From: Lentisphaeria bacterium | GTDB taxonomy: Bacteria; Verrucomicrobiota; Lentisphaeria; Oligosphaerales; Oligosphaeraceae | Direction: 5' to 3' | NCBI GenBank assembly: GCA_016302725.1 | Contig: JAEDNB010000091.1 | Location: 1 to 8,221, forward strand | Length of the DNA: 8,221 nucleotides | Shown: positions 1 to 6,893 of the stretch, piece after piece | Layout: every line of letters starts with the position of its first letter | Numbering within the stretch: position 1 is the first letter of the stretch | Notes under the pieces: generated by a model | Databases searched by the model: none | Told to the model about the DNA's origin: nothing | What the model saw: only the letters and a program-made list of their open reading frames with translations | Made by a program: the position numbers and the translations under genes

Positions 1-621
1 GTCATGGTGAAGGTGGCCTTCAACGGCTTCGCCCGCCGGTGGGACTGGCAGACCCTCCAGTCCATGAATGCCGGCTCCCTCCTGAACACCGGCCCCCACC
101 CCCTGGACCAGGCCCTGCAGCTCATGGGAAATGTGATGCCGGAGAAGATTGTCTGCTACATGGACCGGGCCAACACCTTCGGCGACGCCGAGGACCACGT
201 GAAGGTGCTCATGAGCGCCGCCGGCCACCCCGTGGTGGATCTGGAGGTCTCCAGCTGCAGCCTCTTCAACCCCTATGTCTACCAGGTCTATGGCACCTGC
301 GGAAGCCTGCTGGGAGACCACAATAAACTCCAGTGGAAGTTCTACGACCCCCAGGAGGCCCCCGTCCAGAAGCTGATTCGCACCCCCCTGGAGGGACGCG
401 CCTACTGCTCCGAGGAACTTTCCTTCTACGAGGGCGAATGGAGCACCTCCAAGGAGGGCGCCGATTTCCACTCCCGCGTGGAGAAGTTCTACCTCAACCT
501 CTATGACGCCATCCTCCATGGCGCCCCCCTGGAAGTGCCCCTCTGCCAGGTGAAACGCCAAATCGCCGTCATCGAGGAATGCCATCGCCAAAACCCGCTC
601 TCCCGCCTGGACGAAGAGTAG
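1..621 (+). CDS. Gfo/Idh/MocA-family oxidoreductase, C-terminal part (5' end outside window)
   Basis: The frame is open from base 1 and ends at TAG 619-621, leaving 206 visible residues. The family is usually about 330-400 aa with an N-terminal Rossmann NAD(P)-binding domain, so that domain and the EKP-type motif lie upstream of the window. What is visible is the C-terminal alpha/beta domain. It contains a stretch NTGPHPLDQALQLMG (about residues 29-43) that corresponds to the family's conserved substrate/cofactor motif with Asp and His, usually written D-x-G-x-H-x-x-D. Strands around VVDLEVSSCSLFNPYVYQVYG and a C-terminal helix (AVIEECHRQN) also fit the fold. The ATG at base 4 is internal, not the start. 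It is the first visible gene of the nagB-nagA operon and is followed by 108 bases without a terminator. The family assignment is fairly secure; the substrate is unknown, with an amino-sugar derivative plausible from its neighbours only. Confidence 0.8.
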   Translation, partial: VMVKVAFNGFARRWDWQTLQSMNAGSLLNTGPHPLDQALQLMGNVMPEKIVCYMDRANTFGDAEDHVKVLMSAAGHPVVDLEVSSCSLFNPYVYQVYGTCGSLLGDHNKLQWKFYDPQEAPVQKLIRTPLEGRAYCSEELSFYEGEWSTSKEGADFHSRVEKFYLNLYDAILHGAPLEVPLCQVKRQIAVIEECHRQNPLSRLDEE

Positions 622-663
622 TGGCCCACACGCCGACTCCCCCATAGGCAGGACAGCATGCAT

Positions 664-691
664 GGCGGGGAAGGCCCCCCCCCTCCCCGCC
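664..691 (+). other. GC-rich intercistronic hairpin before nagB
   Basis: GGCGGGGA (664-671) and TCCCCGCC (684-691) are perfect inverted repeats. GG 673-674 pairs with CC 682-683 after a bulged A, giving a stem of about 10 bp with a loop of C residues. No U-run follows, so it is not a normal intrinsic terminator. It lies between the dehydrogenase stop (621) and the nagB start (730), where it could slow polymerase, protect a processed mRNA end or influence nagB translation. Seen directly in the sequence; the role is inferred. Confidence 0.45.
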
Positions 692-729
692 TACCCTCAA
701 CAAAACTCCCCTACCCTCCCCGCTCCCCC

Positions 730-1488
730 ATGCTCAAGGTACATATCTTCCCGGACAAGGTCCAATCCGGAGCCGCCGCCGCCGCCCGGGGCGCCTCCCT
801 CATCCGCCAGGCCCTCCAAAACTACGGCACCGCCAACATCGTGGTGGCCACCGCCCCCAGCCAAAACGAAATGTACGACGCCCTGGTGGCGGAAAAGGAC
901 CTGGATTGGGGCAAGGTGAACATCTTCCACCTGGATGAATACATCGGCCTGGACGACCACCATCCCGCCTCCTTCCGCTTCAATCTCCACAAGACCTTCC
1001 TGGACCGCCTCCCCATCCCCCCCATGGCCTTCCACCCCGTCCAGGGCGAGAATCCCAATCCCCAGGAGGTCTGCGACGCCCTGGAACGGGAAATCGGCTC
1101 CCTGCGCCTGGATGTGGCCTTCATCGGCATCGGGGAAAACGGGCACATCGCCTTCAACGACCCCCCCGCCGACTTTGACACAAAACGCTCCTATCTGCCC
1201 GTCCAACTGGACGAGGTCTGCCGCCATCAGCAGTTCGCCGAAGGCTGGTTCCCCACCATGGAGGATGTGCCCAAGGTGGCAATTTCCATGAGCGTCCCCC
1301 AGATTTTCCGCGCCAAGGCCATCATCAACACGGTCCCCGACGCCCGGAAGGCCGCCGCCGTGGCCGCCGCCGTGGAAGGCCCCGTGACCAATCTGTGCCC
1401 CGCCAGCATCCTCCAGACCCATCCGGATTGCCATCTCTATCTGGATGCCCCCGCCGCCAGCCAGCTGAAGGGAAGCTACCAGGAATGA
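730..1488 (+). CDS. nagB: Glucosamine-6-phosphate deaminase (NagB-like)
   Basis: The 252-residue product matches the NagB sugar-isomerase family in length and order of motifs. The reaction is glucosamine-6-phosphate to fructose-6-phosphate plus ammonia, the last step of GlcNAc use, in the cytoplasm. Visible motifs are HLDEY (67-71; D69 corresponds to the E. coli Asp72 base), GIGENGHIAFND (133-144; H139 corresponds to His143) and a C-terminal segment EGPVTNLCPASILQTHPD (216-233). Positions equivalent to E. coli Asp141 and Glu148 are N137 and D144, so this is a divergent subgroup. The start at 730 was chosen because MLKVHIFPD is the normal family N-terminus. An upstream in-frame ATG at 658 has a possible AGGA site but would add 24 low-complexity, proline-rich residues. 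No clear Shine-Dalgarno sequence precedes 730, only a pyrimidine-rich tract. The stop overlaps the nagA start (ATGA, 1485-1488). A related deaminase or isomerase activity on another amino sugar phosphate is possible. Confidence 0.85.
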   Translation: MLKVHIFPDKVQSGAAAAARGASLIRQALQNYGTANIVVATAPSQNEMYDALVAEKDLDWGKVNIFHLDEYIGLDDHHPASFRFNLHKTFLDRLPIPPMAFHPVQGENPNPQEVCDALEREIGSLRLDVAFIGIGENGHIAFNDPPADFDTKRSYLPVQLDEVCRHQQFAEGWFPTMEDVPKVAISMSVPQIFRAKAIINTVPDARKAAAVAAAVEGPVTNLCPASILQTHPDCHLYLDAPAASQLKGSYQE

Positions 1489-2396
1489 AAAATCCCGGCT
1501 GGGTCGATTTGCAGGTCAATGGCCACCATGGGGTGGACTTCAACAGCCCGGAGCTGACGGAAGACCAGTTCCTCCGGGCGGCGGAAGAACTCCTGGAGGC
1601 GGGGACGGCGGTCTTCCTCCCCACCTTGATTACGGGGCCGATGGAACTCTACCGCCGAAACAGCCAGGTGATCCGACGCGCCGTGGAACGCGGCGGGCTC
1701 CAGAAGGCCGTCCCCGGACTCCATTTGGAAGGCCCCTTCCTCTCCGGAAGGGGCATCGGCTCCCATAATCCCCAGTGGCTTCAACTCCCCACCCGGGACT
1801 CCCTGTGCGCTCTCCACGAGGCCACCGGAGGCTTTATCCGCCTCCTGACCATGAGCGCCGAATCCCCCTCCCTGGCCGAGGGAATCCATGCCGCCAGGGA
1901 ACTGGGCATCCACGTCTCCGTGGGGCACCATATGGCGGGATACGCCCAGGTCCGCGCCGCCGCCGACGCAGGGGCAAAGGCCCTTACCCATCTGGGCAAC
2001 GCATGCCCCAATCTGGTGGGACGGCATGAAAATCCCCTGCTGGCGGGACTGGCCGAAGACCGGCTCACCGCCATGGTCATCTCCGACGGCCATCACCTCC
2101 CACCGGAATTGCTTCGCATCATCCTAAAGGTGAAAGGGCCCCGCAAGGTCATCGTCACCAGCGACGCCAGCGATGCCACCGGCATGCCCCCAGGCCCCAT
2201 CCGAATCCTGGGCAACGACGCCATCCTGGAACCCTCCGGAAGACTCTACAATCCGGAAAAGCAGTGCCTGGTGGCCGCCGCCTGCACCATGCAACGCTGC
2301 ATGGATTTCCTGGAATCCCTGAATCTCCTCACCGAAGAGGAACTGCTCTGGGTGGGGCGTGAAAACGCCCTGCGCCTCCTGGAGGAAAAACCATGA
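1485..2396 (+). CDS. nagA: N-acetylglucosamine-6-phosphate deacetylase, short form (NagA-like)
   Basis: This amidohydrolase-superfamily enzyme should remove acetate from GlcNAc-6-phosphate to give GlcN-6-phosphate for the NagB just upstream. NagA signatures occur in order: GWVDLQVNGHHGVDF (5-19, with the Q-x-N form typical of NagA rather than HxH), LHLEGPF (79-85; E82 metal ligand), VSVGHH (144-149; H148 metal ligand), THLGNA (168-173; H169 metal ligand), SDGHH (200-204, substrate loop) and VTSDAS (224-229; D227 catalytic). All residues expected of a single-metal NagA are therefore present. It has only 303 residues against roughly 380 usually. It begins directly at the first barrel strand and stops soon after GRENALRLLEE, so most of the small beta-sandwich domain normally built from both termini is missing. 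The start ATG overlaps the nagB stop and has GAAGGGAAG upstream. The reading frame extends upstream to 1395 but lies inside nagB there. Its stop overlaps the next start (ATGA, 2393-2396). Confidence 0.86.
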   Translation: MKNPGWVDLQVNGHHGVDFNSPELTEDQFLRAAEELLEAGTAVFLPTLITGPMELYRRNSQVIRRAVERGGLQKAVPGLHLEGPFLSGRGIGSHNPQWLQLPTRDSLCALHEATGGFIRLLTMSAESPSLAEGIHAARELGIHVSVGHHMAGYAQVRAAADAGAKALTHLGNACPNLVGRHENPLLAGLAEDRLTAMVISDGHHLPPELLRIILKVKGPRKVIVTSDASDATGMPPGPIRILGNDAILEPSGRLYNPEKQCLVAAACTMQRCMDFLESLNLLTEEELLWVGRENALRLLEEKP

Positions 2397-3415
2397 CTCC
2401 CTGTCCCCCCCTCGCCTTCGCCTTCGCCGGCTTCCGCCATCCCCACGTCTTCTCCCTAGTGGAGCGCATTCGCCAAACCCCCGGCGCCACCCTGGTGGCC
2501 GCCTGGGAGGAGGATGAGGCGGCCCGCGCCTTGGCCCGGGAGAAGGGGGTGGACTGCCCCTTCGTGGAGTCCCTGCAGGATCTCTTGAATCTGCCCATCC
2601 AGGTTCTGGTGGTGGGAGAGGTCTATGCCCGCCGGGAGGCGGTGATCATTGCCGCCCTCAAAAAGGGCATTCATGTCCTCTCCGACAAGCCCTTCTGCAC
2701 CTCCCTGGATGGGTGGAGCCAGATTGACTGCCTGTGCAGCAAGTCCAAGAACATTCCCGGACCCAAGTTGGGCTGCATGTTTGATTTGGGCACCTGCCCT
2801 CCCATGGCCACCGCCTCACGGCTGGTGAAAGAGGGCACCCTGGGAGAACTCCTGAGCATCCAATTCAATGGCATGCATCCCCTCAACTACCACAAGGGAC
2901 GCCCGGACTGGTATTTCCAGGAAGGGATGCACGGAGGCACCATCAACGATCTGGCCTGCCATGCCTTCGATTTCCTCCCCCGGCTCTGCGGCTGCCCGGT
3001 CGACAACTTTACCTACGTCAAGACCTTCAACCAGCATTTCCCGGAATGCCCCCATTTCCAAAATGTGGCCCATATTGCCTTTGGGATGGAGTGCGGCACA
3101 CAGGTCACAGGGGATGTCTCCTACACTGCCCCGCGGGGTAGCGCCTTCGCCCTCCCCTCTTATTGGCGCTTCACCGTCACCGGCACCAAGGGATGGATGG
3201 AGTTCTCCTACGCAGGAAAGGAAGTGCTCCTGGCTCTGGAAGACGATCCCGCCCCCCGGGCCATCCCCCTGGATCCCCAGGGAGAAGATTATTTCGATGG
3301 CTTCCTGAAGGAAATCCAAGGCCAGGAATCCGATTTCTCCACCGAGAGACTGCTTAAGACCGCCTGGTGGTGCCTACGCGCCCAGGCCCATGCCGATCAT
3401 ACCCCGGATATCTAG
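2393..3415 (+). CDS. Gfo/Idh/MocA-family NAD(P)-dependent oxidoreductase
   Basis: The 340-residue protein has an N-terminal Rossmann-like region (about 7-120) and a C-terminal alpha/beta domain (about 125-330). DKP (98-100) is the family's nicotinamide-site Lys-Pro motif. GGTINDLACHAFDFLPRLCG (181-200) corresponds to the D-x-x-x-H-x-x-D motif, with D186 and H190. The nucleotide loop is FAGFRHPHVF (11-20) instead of a textbook GxGxxG, as in a subset of these proteins. The start at 2393 has GGAGG seven bases upstream and overlaps the nagA stop, so translation is probably coupled. It is the last gene of the visible operon. The substrate is unknown: the family includes sugar dehydrogenases, inositol dehydrogenases and NAD-dependent glycosidases such as GH109. 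The location suggests a hexosamine-containing sugar, but this is only inferred. It is distinct in sequence from the partial dehydrogenase at the start of the window. Confidence 0.85.
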   Translation: MTPCPPLAFAFAGFRHPHVFSLVERIRQTPGATLVAAWEEDEAARALAREKGVDCPFVESLQDLLNLPIQVLVVGEVYARREAVIIAALKKGIHVLSDKPFCTSLDGWSQIDCLCSKSKNIPGPKLGCMFDLGTCPPMATASRLVKEGTLGELLSIQFNGMHPLNYHKGRPDWYFQEGMHGGTINDLACHAFDFLPRLCGCPVDNFTYVKTFNQHFPECPHFQNVAHIAFGMECGTQVTGDVSYTAPRGSAFALPSYWRFTVTGTKGWMEFSYAGKEVLLALEDDPAPRAIPLDPQGEDYFDGFLKEIQGQESDFSTERLLKTAWWCLRAQAHADHTPDI

Positions 3416-3462
3416 CGCCCGGCACGCCGGGCGGCACGGAGCGCACAGAGGGGGCTTTTTTT
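3416..3462 (+). terminator. Weak candidate terminator after the nagB-nagA operon
   Basis: Immediately after the TAG at 3413-3415, CGCCCGG (3416-3422) and CCGGGCG (3427-3433) form a 7-bp stem with loop CACG. A run of seven T lies at 3456-3462, but 22 bases separate it from the stem, so the geometry is not canonical. It lies between convergent operons, where termination is expected. Confidence 0.35.
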
Positions 3463-3476
3463 GGGGGGGGGGGGGG
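3463..3476 (+). repeat. Homopolymer run of 14 G in convergent intergenic region
   Basis: Fourteen consecutive G (3463-3476) directly follow T7 and are followed after 12 bases by CCCCCC (3489-3494). The G-run and C-run can pair into a long hairpin. The rest of the 149-base gap between the convergent genes (3416-3564) contains no convincing ORF and no clear U-tailed terminator for the minus-strand operon. The run length is prone to sequencing or polymerase slippage error, so 14 may not be exact. Confidence 0.85.
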
Positions 3477-3564
3477 TGTGCGCATACTCCCCCCTTGGCG
3501 CCGTCGCCTTCCCGCCTGGAGCTTCTGAAGGGTCCCCTTCCGCCTCCCCTGGGGGGTGGGTGTC

Positions 3565-4299
3565 TTATGGGCCGGGGAAGGTTTGTTTCAGGTTTTGGGG
3601 TGTCAGGGTTTCCTGGGGGGAGCCCTGGGCCAGGAAATGTCCCTGGCCCAGGAGGAGGACGCGGTCGGCCGTCTGCCGTGCCAGTTCCAGGTCATGGGAG
3701 ACCACCAGCATGGCCCCCTGTGGGGGGAGGCATTGATGGAGTCGGCGCAGGGCGAGCCTGGCCCAGGTGGGGTCCAGGGCGGAGGTGGGCTCATCCAGGA
3801 GCAGGACGGGGGCTTCCCGTGCCATCAGGGCGGCCAGTTGGAGGCGTTGTCGTTCCCCCCCGGAGAGTTGGCTGACCCAGTGGCCTGCCTTATTTTCCAG
3901 CCCCATCCATGCCAGGGCCCGTTCTGCCGCCTGTTGGTCTTGAAGCGTGGGGCCTCCCAGTCGTCCCAGTCGCGGGGTGCGTCCGAAGAGCGCCACCTCC
4001 CTGACGCGGAAATCCAGTGTTGTTGGGGAGGCCTGGAGGCAGACTGCCGCCAGGCAGGCCCGGGCGGCGGGGGGGAGGTCCTCCATCTTCCGTCCAAGGA
4101 TTTCCACCCCTCCCTTCCGCGGGGTTCGCAGGCCGCCCAGGACTCGGAGAAGGGTGCTTTTTCCGGAGCCATTGGCCCCCAGGAGGAAGACCACTTCCCC
4201 GGGGGAGAGAAAAAGGGACAAACCCCGGAAGAGGGGCTCTTCCCCGTATCCGTCTTCCAGGTCCCATGCCCGCAAGGGGACGGCCGGTTCCTTTTTCAT
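3565..4299 (-). CDS. btuD: Cobalamin ABC transporter ATP-binding protein BtuD
   Basis: The 244-residue ABC ATPase has all motifs in order: Walker A GANGSGKST (41-49), Q-loop Gln (Q89), signature LSGGE (145-149), Walker B VLLLDE (165-170, catalytic E170), D-loop SALD (173-176) and switch His in SHD (H202). It belongs to the FecE/BtuD/FhuC type that powers vitamin B12, siderophore or heme permeases, and would act as a dimer on the inner face of the cytoplasmic membrane with BtuC. The start at 4299 is preferred over the ATG at 4305 because AAGGAG sits six bases upstream of 4299 but would touch 4305, and because 4299 gives an ATGA overlap with the btuC stop. It is the last gene of the operon. The B12 substrate is inferred from the upstream riboswitch and the BtuF neighbour, since the ATPase itself is not substrate-specific in sequence. 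Confidence 0.88.
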   Translation of the reverse strand: MKKEPAVPLRAWDLEDGYGEEPLFRGLSLFLSPGEVVFLLGANGSGKSTLLRVLGGLRTPRKGGVEILGRKMEDLPPAARACLAAVCLQASPTTLDFRVREVALFGRTPRLGRLGGPTLQDQQAAERALAWMGLENKAGHWVSQLSGGERQRLQLAALMAREAPVLLLDEPTSALDPTWARLALRRLHQCLPPQGAMLVVSHDLELARQTADRVLLLGQGHFLAQGSPQETLTPQNLKQTFPGP

Positions 4300-5234
4300 G
4301 GGCATCTCCTTCCGTGCAGGGCGACAAGCAGGAAAATGCCTCCTGCCAGGGCCGTCAGCACCCCCACGGGCAGGGGACGCACCGGGTCAAGGCCTTTGGC
4401 CAGGAGGTCACAGAGTTGGAGAAAGGCGCCGCCCCCCAGGGCGGTAGGCAGCAGTAGGCGGTGGAAATCCCCTCCCAGCATTCGGCGGAGAGTCTGGGGG
4501 ACGAGCAGGCCTACGAAGGAGATGATGCCCATGGAGGAGACGCAGAGGGCCACCAGCAGTGCGCCGCACCCCAGCAAGGCCAGGCGTATGGGAAGGGGGC
4601 GCACGCCCAGGCTCAAGGCCCAGTCGTCCCCCAGGGCCAGGGCGTTGATTTCCCTGGACCAGTAGGCGGCCAGAAGCAACGCCAGCCCAAGGGCCACTCC
4701 TAGGATTGACAGGGCGACGGGGGGGACGGCCTGGAGGTCGCCCAGCATCCACCAGGTCACCCCGGCCAGTTGGTCGCTGGTGGCGCGGGAGAGGAGGCAG
4801 AGGAGGAGCCCGGAAAGCAGCGCCCCTGCCACGATTCCATTGAGGAGGAGGGGTTCCGGAGAGTCGTTCCTCCCCCCTGCCAGGGCCAGGGTCAGGAGCA
4901 GGGCGGAGAATCCCCCCAGGAAGGCGCCCAGGGGAAGCCAGGGGGCAAGGAGCGCCCCGCCCCAGAGGAGGCAGGCGGCGGCGCCCAGGGCGGCGCCTTG
5001 GGAGACTCCCAGGAGATAGGCGTCCGCCAGGGGGTTCCGGAAGAGATTCTGGAAGAGGGAGCCGGAGAAGGCCAGGGCCGCCCCACCCAGGAAGCCCGCC
5101 AGCACGCGGCAGAGCCGGTAGGATAGGAGGATGCCCTCCGGCCAGGAGAATCCGTCGCTTCCCAGGGCCATTCCCAGGGTTCCCAGCAGGAGGCAGAGGG
5201 CGGCCAGGGAGAGGGAGAGGATGGGGGCCTTCAT
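4296..5234 (-). CDS. btuC: Cobalamin ABC transporter permease BtuC (FecCD family)
   Basis: This 312-residue, very hydrophobic protein shows FecCD-family signatures. The first is RLCRVLAGFLGGAALAFSGS, followed by FQNLFRNPLADAYLLGVSQGAALG (40-84). The second is GIISFVGLLVPQTLRRMLGGDFHRLLLP (236-263), then LPVGVLTALAGGIFLL (288-303). The segment usually reads GLxxPHxxR; here Gln replaces His (PQTLR). Family members are usually about 320-350 aa with ten membrane helices, so this is slightly short. The ATG at 5234 was chosen because it opens a signal-like first helix (MKAPILSLSLAALCLLLG), overlaps the btuF stop (ATGA, 5231-5234) and has GGGAGG about seven bases upstream. The 33-residue extension available further upstream is proline-rich and lies inside btuF. 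It would form the channel with BtuD below and BtuF above. Confidence 0.88.
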   Translation of the reverse strand: MKAPILSLSLAALCLLLGTLGMALGSDGFSWPEGILLSYRLCRVLAGFLGGAALAFSGSLFQNLFRNPLADAYLLGVSQGAALGAAACLLWGGALLAPWLPLGAFLGGFSALLLTLALAGGRNDSPEPLLLNGIVAGALLSGLLLCLLSRATSDQLAGVTWWMLGDLQAVPPVALSILGVALGLALLLAAYWSREINALALGDDWALSLGVRPLPIRLALLGCGALLVALCVSSMGIISFVGLLVPQTLRRMLGGDFHRLLLPTALGGGAFLQLCDLLAKGLDPVRPLPVGVLTALAGGIFLLVALHGRRCP

Positions 5235-6058
5235 GGGAGGGCCTCCCGGAGCAGGGTCACCCCTTGGGTCCAGCGGGGTCCGGGGCGGCAGAGCAAGTCC
5301 TCCTGGGGGAAGAGGACCATGCGGGATTTCCATTCACGCAGGAGGCCAGCCGGGGCGTGCAGGGCCGATTCCCGGAAGACGACGAGGCACTCCGGCTGGC
5401 TGGAGAGAAGCCACTCCGCCCCCGGCACAAAATACCCCTCCCTGCCCTGGAAATCCATGTCCCCCCCTGCCAGGCGCAGCATCTCCCAGCAGAAGGTGCC
5501 CTCCCCCGCCACCATGGGCGGGTTGTCCCACACCAGAACCAGGGCACGGCGGGACTTTCCAGGGCGCCCCGCCCATTCCTTCAGAAACTTCCCTACCCTG
5601 CCCTCCTCTTTCCCGGCAGCCTCCCGGCAGTCCAGGAGTTCCCCCATCCTCTTCACCGCCAAAAGATACTCCGCCACATTCCGGCTGGGAAGCACCTCCA
5701 CGGCAATCCCCTGCGCCTCCAGCGCACGGGACACCCCGGGATTCACCAGGTCGTTGCTGACCACCACCCGGGGATGCAACGCCAGGATTCTCTCCAGGTC
5801 CGGCAGGGCGAAATCCCCCATTATCGGCAGGGAAAGCGCCTCCGGGGGATAGTCGCAGGCGGAGGAACGCCCGACGAGGGAACTGCCGCCGCCCAGGGCA
5901 TAGGCCAATTCCGTCAGGGCCGGGGAGAGGGAAACCACGCCACGGGAGGGGGATGCCCCTGCCGGCCTAGGCGCCCTCCCCCGGTGGCACAACAGCCCCC
6001 CGAAGGCCAAAAGAAGGCAGAGAAGAAGGGAGAGGAGCGGAATGGGGCGAAGGGCCAT
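5231..6058 (-). CDS. btuF: Cobalamin-binding periplasmic protein BtuF
   Basis: The 275-residue protein starts with a hydrophobic signal or anchor sequence (about 5-24). C24 is not preceded by a good lipobox (GLLC), so lipidation is doubtful. The mature part matches helical-backbone (cluster A-II) binding proteins and BtuF in particular: VVSLSPALTELAYALGGG (41-58), SSACDYPPEALSLPIMGDF (65-83), LERILALHPRVVVS (88-101), and WDNPPMVAGEGTFCWEMLRLAGG (177-199), which parallels the NPPF-SGKES segment of E. coli BtuF. Its role would be to capture B12 in the periplasm and deliver it to BtuC. The start ATG at 6058 has AAGGAGG four bases upstream. It begins only nine bases after the stop of the pilin-like gene, so the two are almost certainly co-transcribed below the cobalamin riboswitch. 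A siderophore- or heme-binding role is less likely given the riboswitch. Confidence 0.85.
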   Translation of the reverse strand: MALRPIPLLSLLLCLLLAFGGLLCHRGRAPRPAGASPSRGVVSLSPALTELAYALGGGSSLVGRSSACDYPPEALSLPIMGDFALPDLERILALHPRVVVSNDLVNPGVSRALEAQGIAVEVLPSRNVAEYLLAVKRMGELLDCREAAGKEEGRVGKFLKEWAGRPGKSRRALVLVWDNPPMVAGEGTFCWEMLRLAGGDMDFQGREGYFVPGAEWLLSSQPECLVVFRESALHAPAGLLREWKSRMVLFPQEDLLCRPGPRWTQGVTLLREALP

Positions 6059-6067
6059 GGCGCCTCC

Positions 6068-6847
6068 TTACTCCTGCCATCGGGGATCGTAGGCCCGGTT
6101 GTCCTCGCAGAGGAAGCCAGTGCGGATTCCATCCCCTCCGTCGGGGACCGTGTAAATGGTCTTCAGGGACTCCCCATGCCCGTCCACGAAGACTGCGTTG
6201 GCGCTCTGGTCATGGCGGAAATCCGAGGTGCCGTAGGCGTGCAGGGCGCCATACCCCCTTTCGGCCACGGGGGTGCGGAGGTAGCTGGTGACTTCGTAGA
6301 GGCCGCTATAGGCGTCCCGGTAGCCCCCGTCGGCCAGCAGGCAGATTTCCCCTGGGCGTCCCACCTGCCCCACCCGGAATCCCCCTGGGGAGACGGCATT
6401 GTAGACATCCTCCCCCAGGCATTCGTTGTAGCCGTAGCCTGCATAGCGCGTGGTGTAGGCCCGGGTATATCCGGAGGCCTCGGGGCATTGGTAAAGGCGA
6501 TTGTCCTCCCCGCTCTCCCCGCGTCCCTCCGCCGACAGCCCCAGGGCAAGGTATCCCGGCCTGGTCATCCGCCAGGAGTCGTCGTAGCGGGCATCCCATC
6601 CCCCGTCATAGCGCACCAGGGGGCAGAAATAGTCGTCGTTGCCCATGGTGTAGAGAAGGTGGTACATTCCCAGTTGGCGCAGGTTTCCCAGGCAGGAGAC
6701 CCTGCGGGCGCGCCCCCGTGCCTTGGCGAGGGCGGGCAGGAGCATGGCCGCCAGGATGGCGATGATGGCGATGACCACCAGCAGTTCAATCAGGGTGAAA
6801 CGGGGACGGGGGCGGCTGCTGCGCCCCGCAAGGACATGGCAATTCAT
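6068..6847 (-). CDS. Prepilin-like secreted protein with H-X9-DG domain, first gene of the B12 operon
   Basis: The 259-residue protein has a short basic leader (1-16, RSSRPRPR at the end) and then FTLIELLVVIAIIAILAAMLLPAL (17-40), a type IV pilin-like helix with the usual Glu at mature position 5 (E21). ARRVSCLGNLRQLGMY follows (47-62), then a soluble domain rich in Tyr and Gly. H212 to D222-G223 forms the H-X9-DG motif near the C-terminus. This architecture belongs to the prepilin-type processing-associated H-X9-DG family of Planctomycetes and Lentisphaerae, whose functions are largely unknown. The residue before Phe is Arg, not the Gly normally required by prepilin peptidase. The start at 6847 has GAGAGG about ten bases upstream; the open frame continues to 7009 but that would run into the riboswitch. 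The gene lies directly after the cobalamin riboswitch and nine bases before btuF, which suggests a role in cobalamin handling at the cell surface or periplasm. That role is inferred from position only. Confidence 0.85.
   Translation of the reverse strand: MNCHVLAGRSSRPRPRFTLIELLVVIAIIAILAAMLLPALAKARGRARRVSCLGNLRQLGMYHLLYTMGNDDYFCPLVRYDGGWDARYDDSWRMTRPGYLALGLSAEGRGESGEDNRLYQCPEASGYTRAYTTRYAGYGYNECLGEDVYNAVSPGGFRVGQVGRPGEICLLADGGYRDAYSGLYEVTSYLRTPVAERGYGALHAYGTSDFRHDQSANAVFVDGHGESLKTIYTVPDGGDGIRTGFLCEDNRAYDPRWQE
6720..6799 (-). repeat. Direct repeat copy 1, prepilin helix segment
   Basis: These 80 bases match 7952-8031 with four mismatches, at the same strand and codon phase. They encode the FTLIELLVVIAIIAILAAMLLPALAKA segment. 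Because even synonymous positions are kept, this looks like recent duplication or gene conversion rather than protein-level constraint alone. Confidence 0.8.
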
Positions 6848-6893
6848 GGAATGGCGACCTCTCCCTCCTGCGTTGCGTGCACAGGAAGTTCCT

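Noticed and set aside
697..1434. A 245-codon minus-strand frame over nagB
   Set aside because: Gly/His-rich shadow of the NagB reading frame, with no motif and no ribosome site.
3556..4665. A 369-codon plus-strand frame opposite btuD and btuC
   Set aside because: The antisense strand has unmistakable ABC ATPase motifs, and the plus-strand product has no family signature.
5985..5996. Lipoprotein signal at C24 of BtuF
   Set aside because: The residues before the Cys (GLLC) do not fit the lipobox, which needs a small residue at -1, so an ordinary signal or anchor is equally likely.
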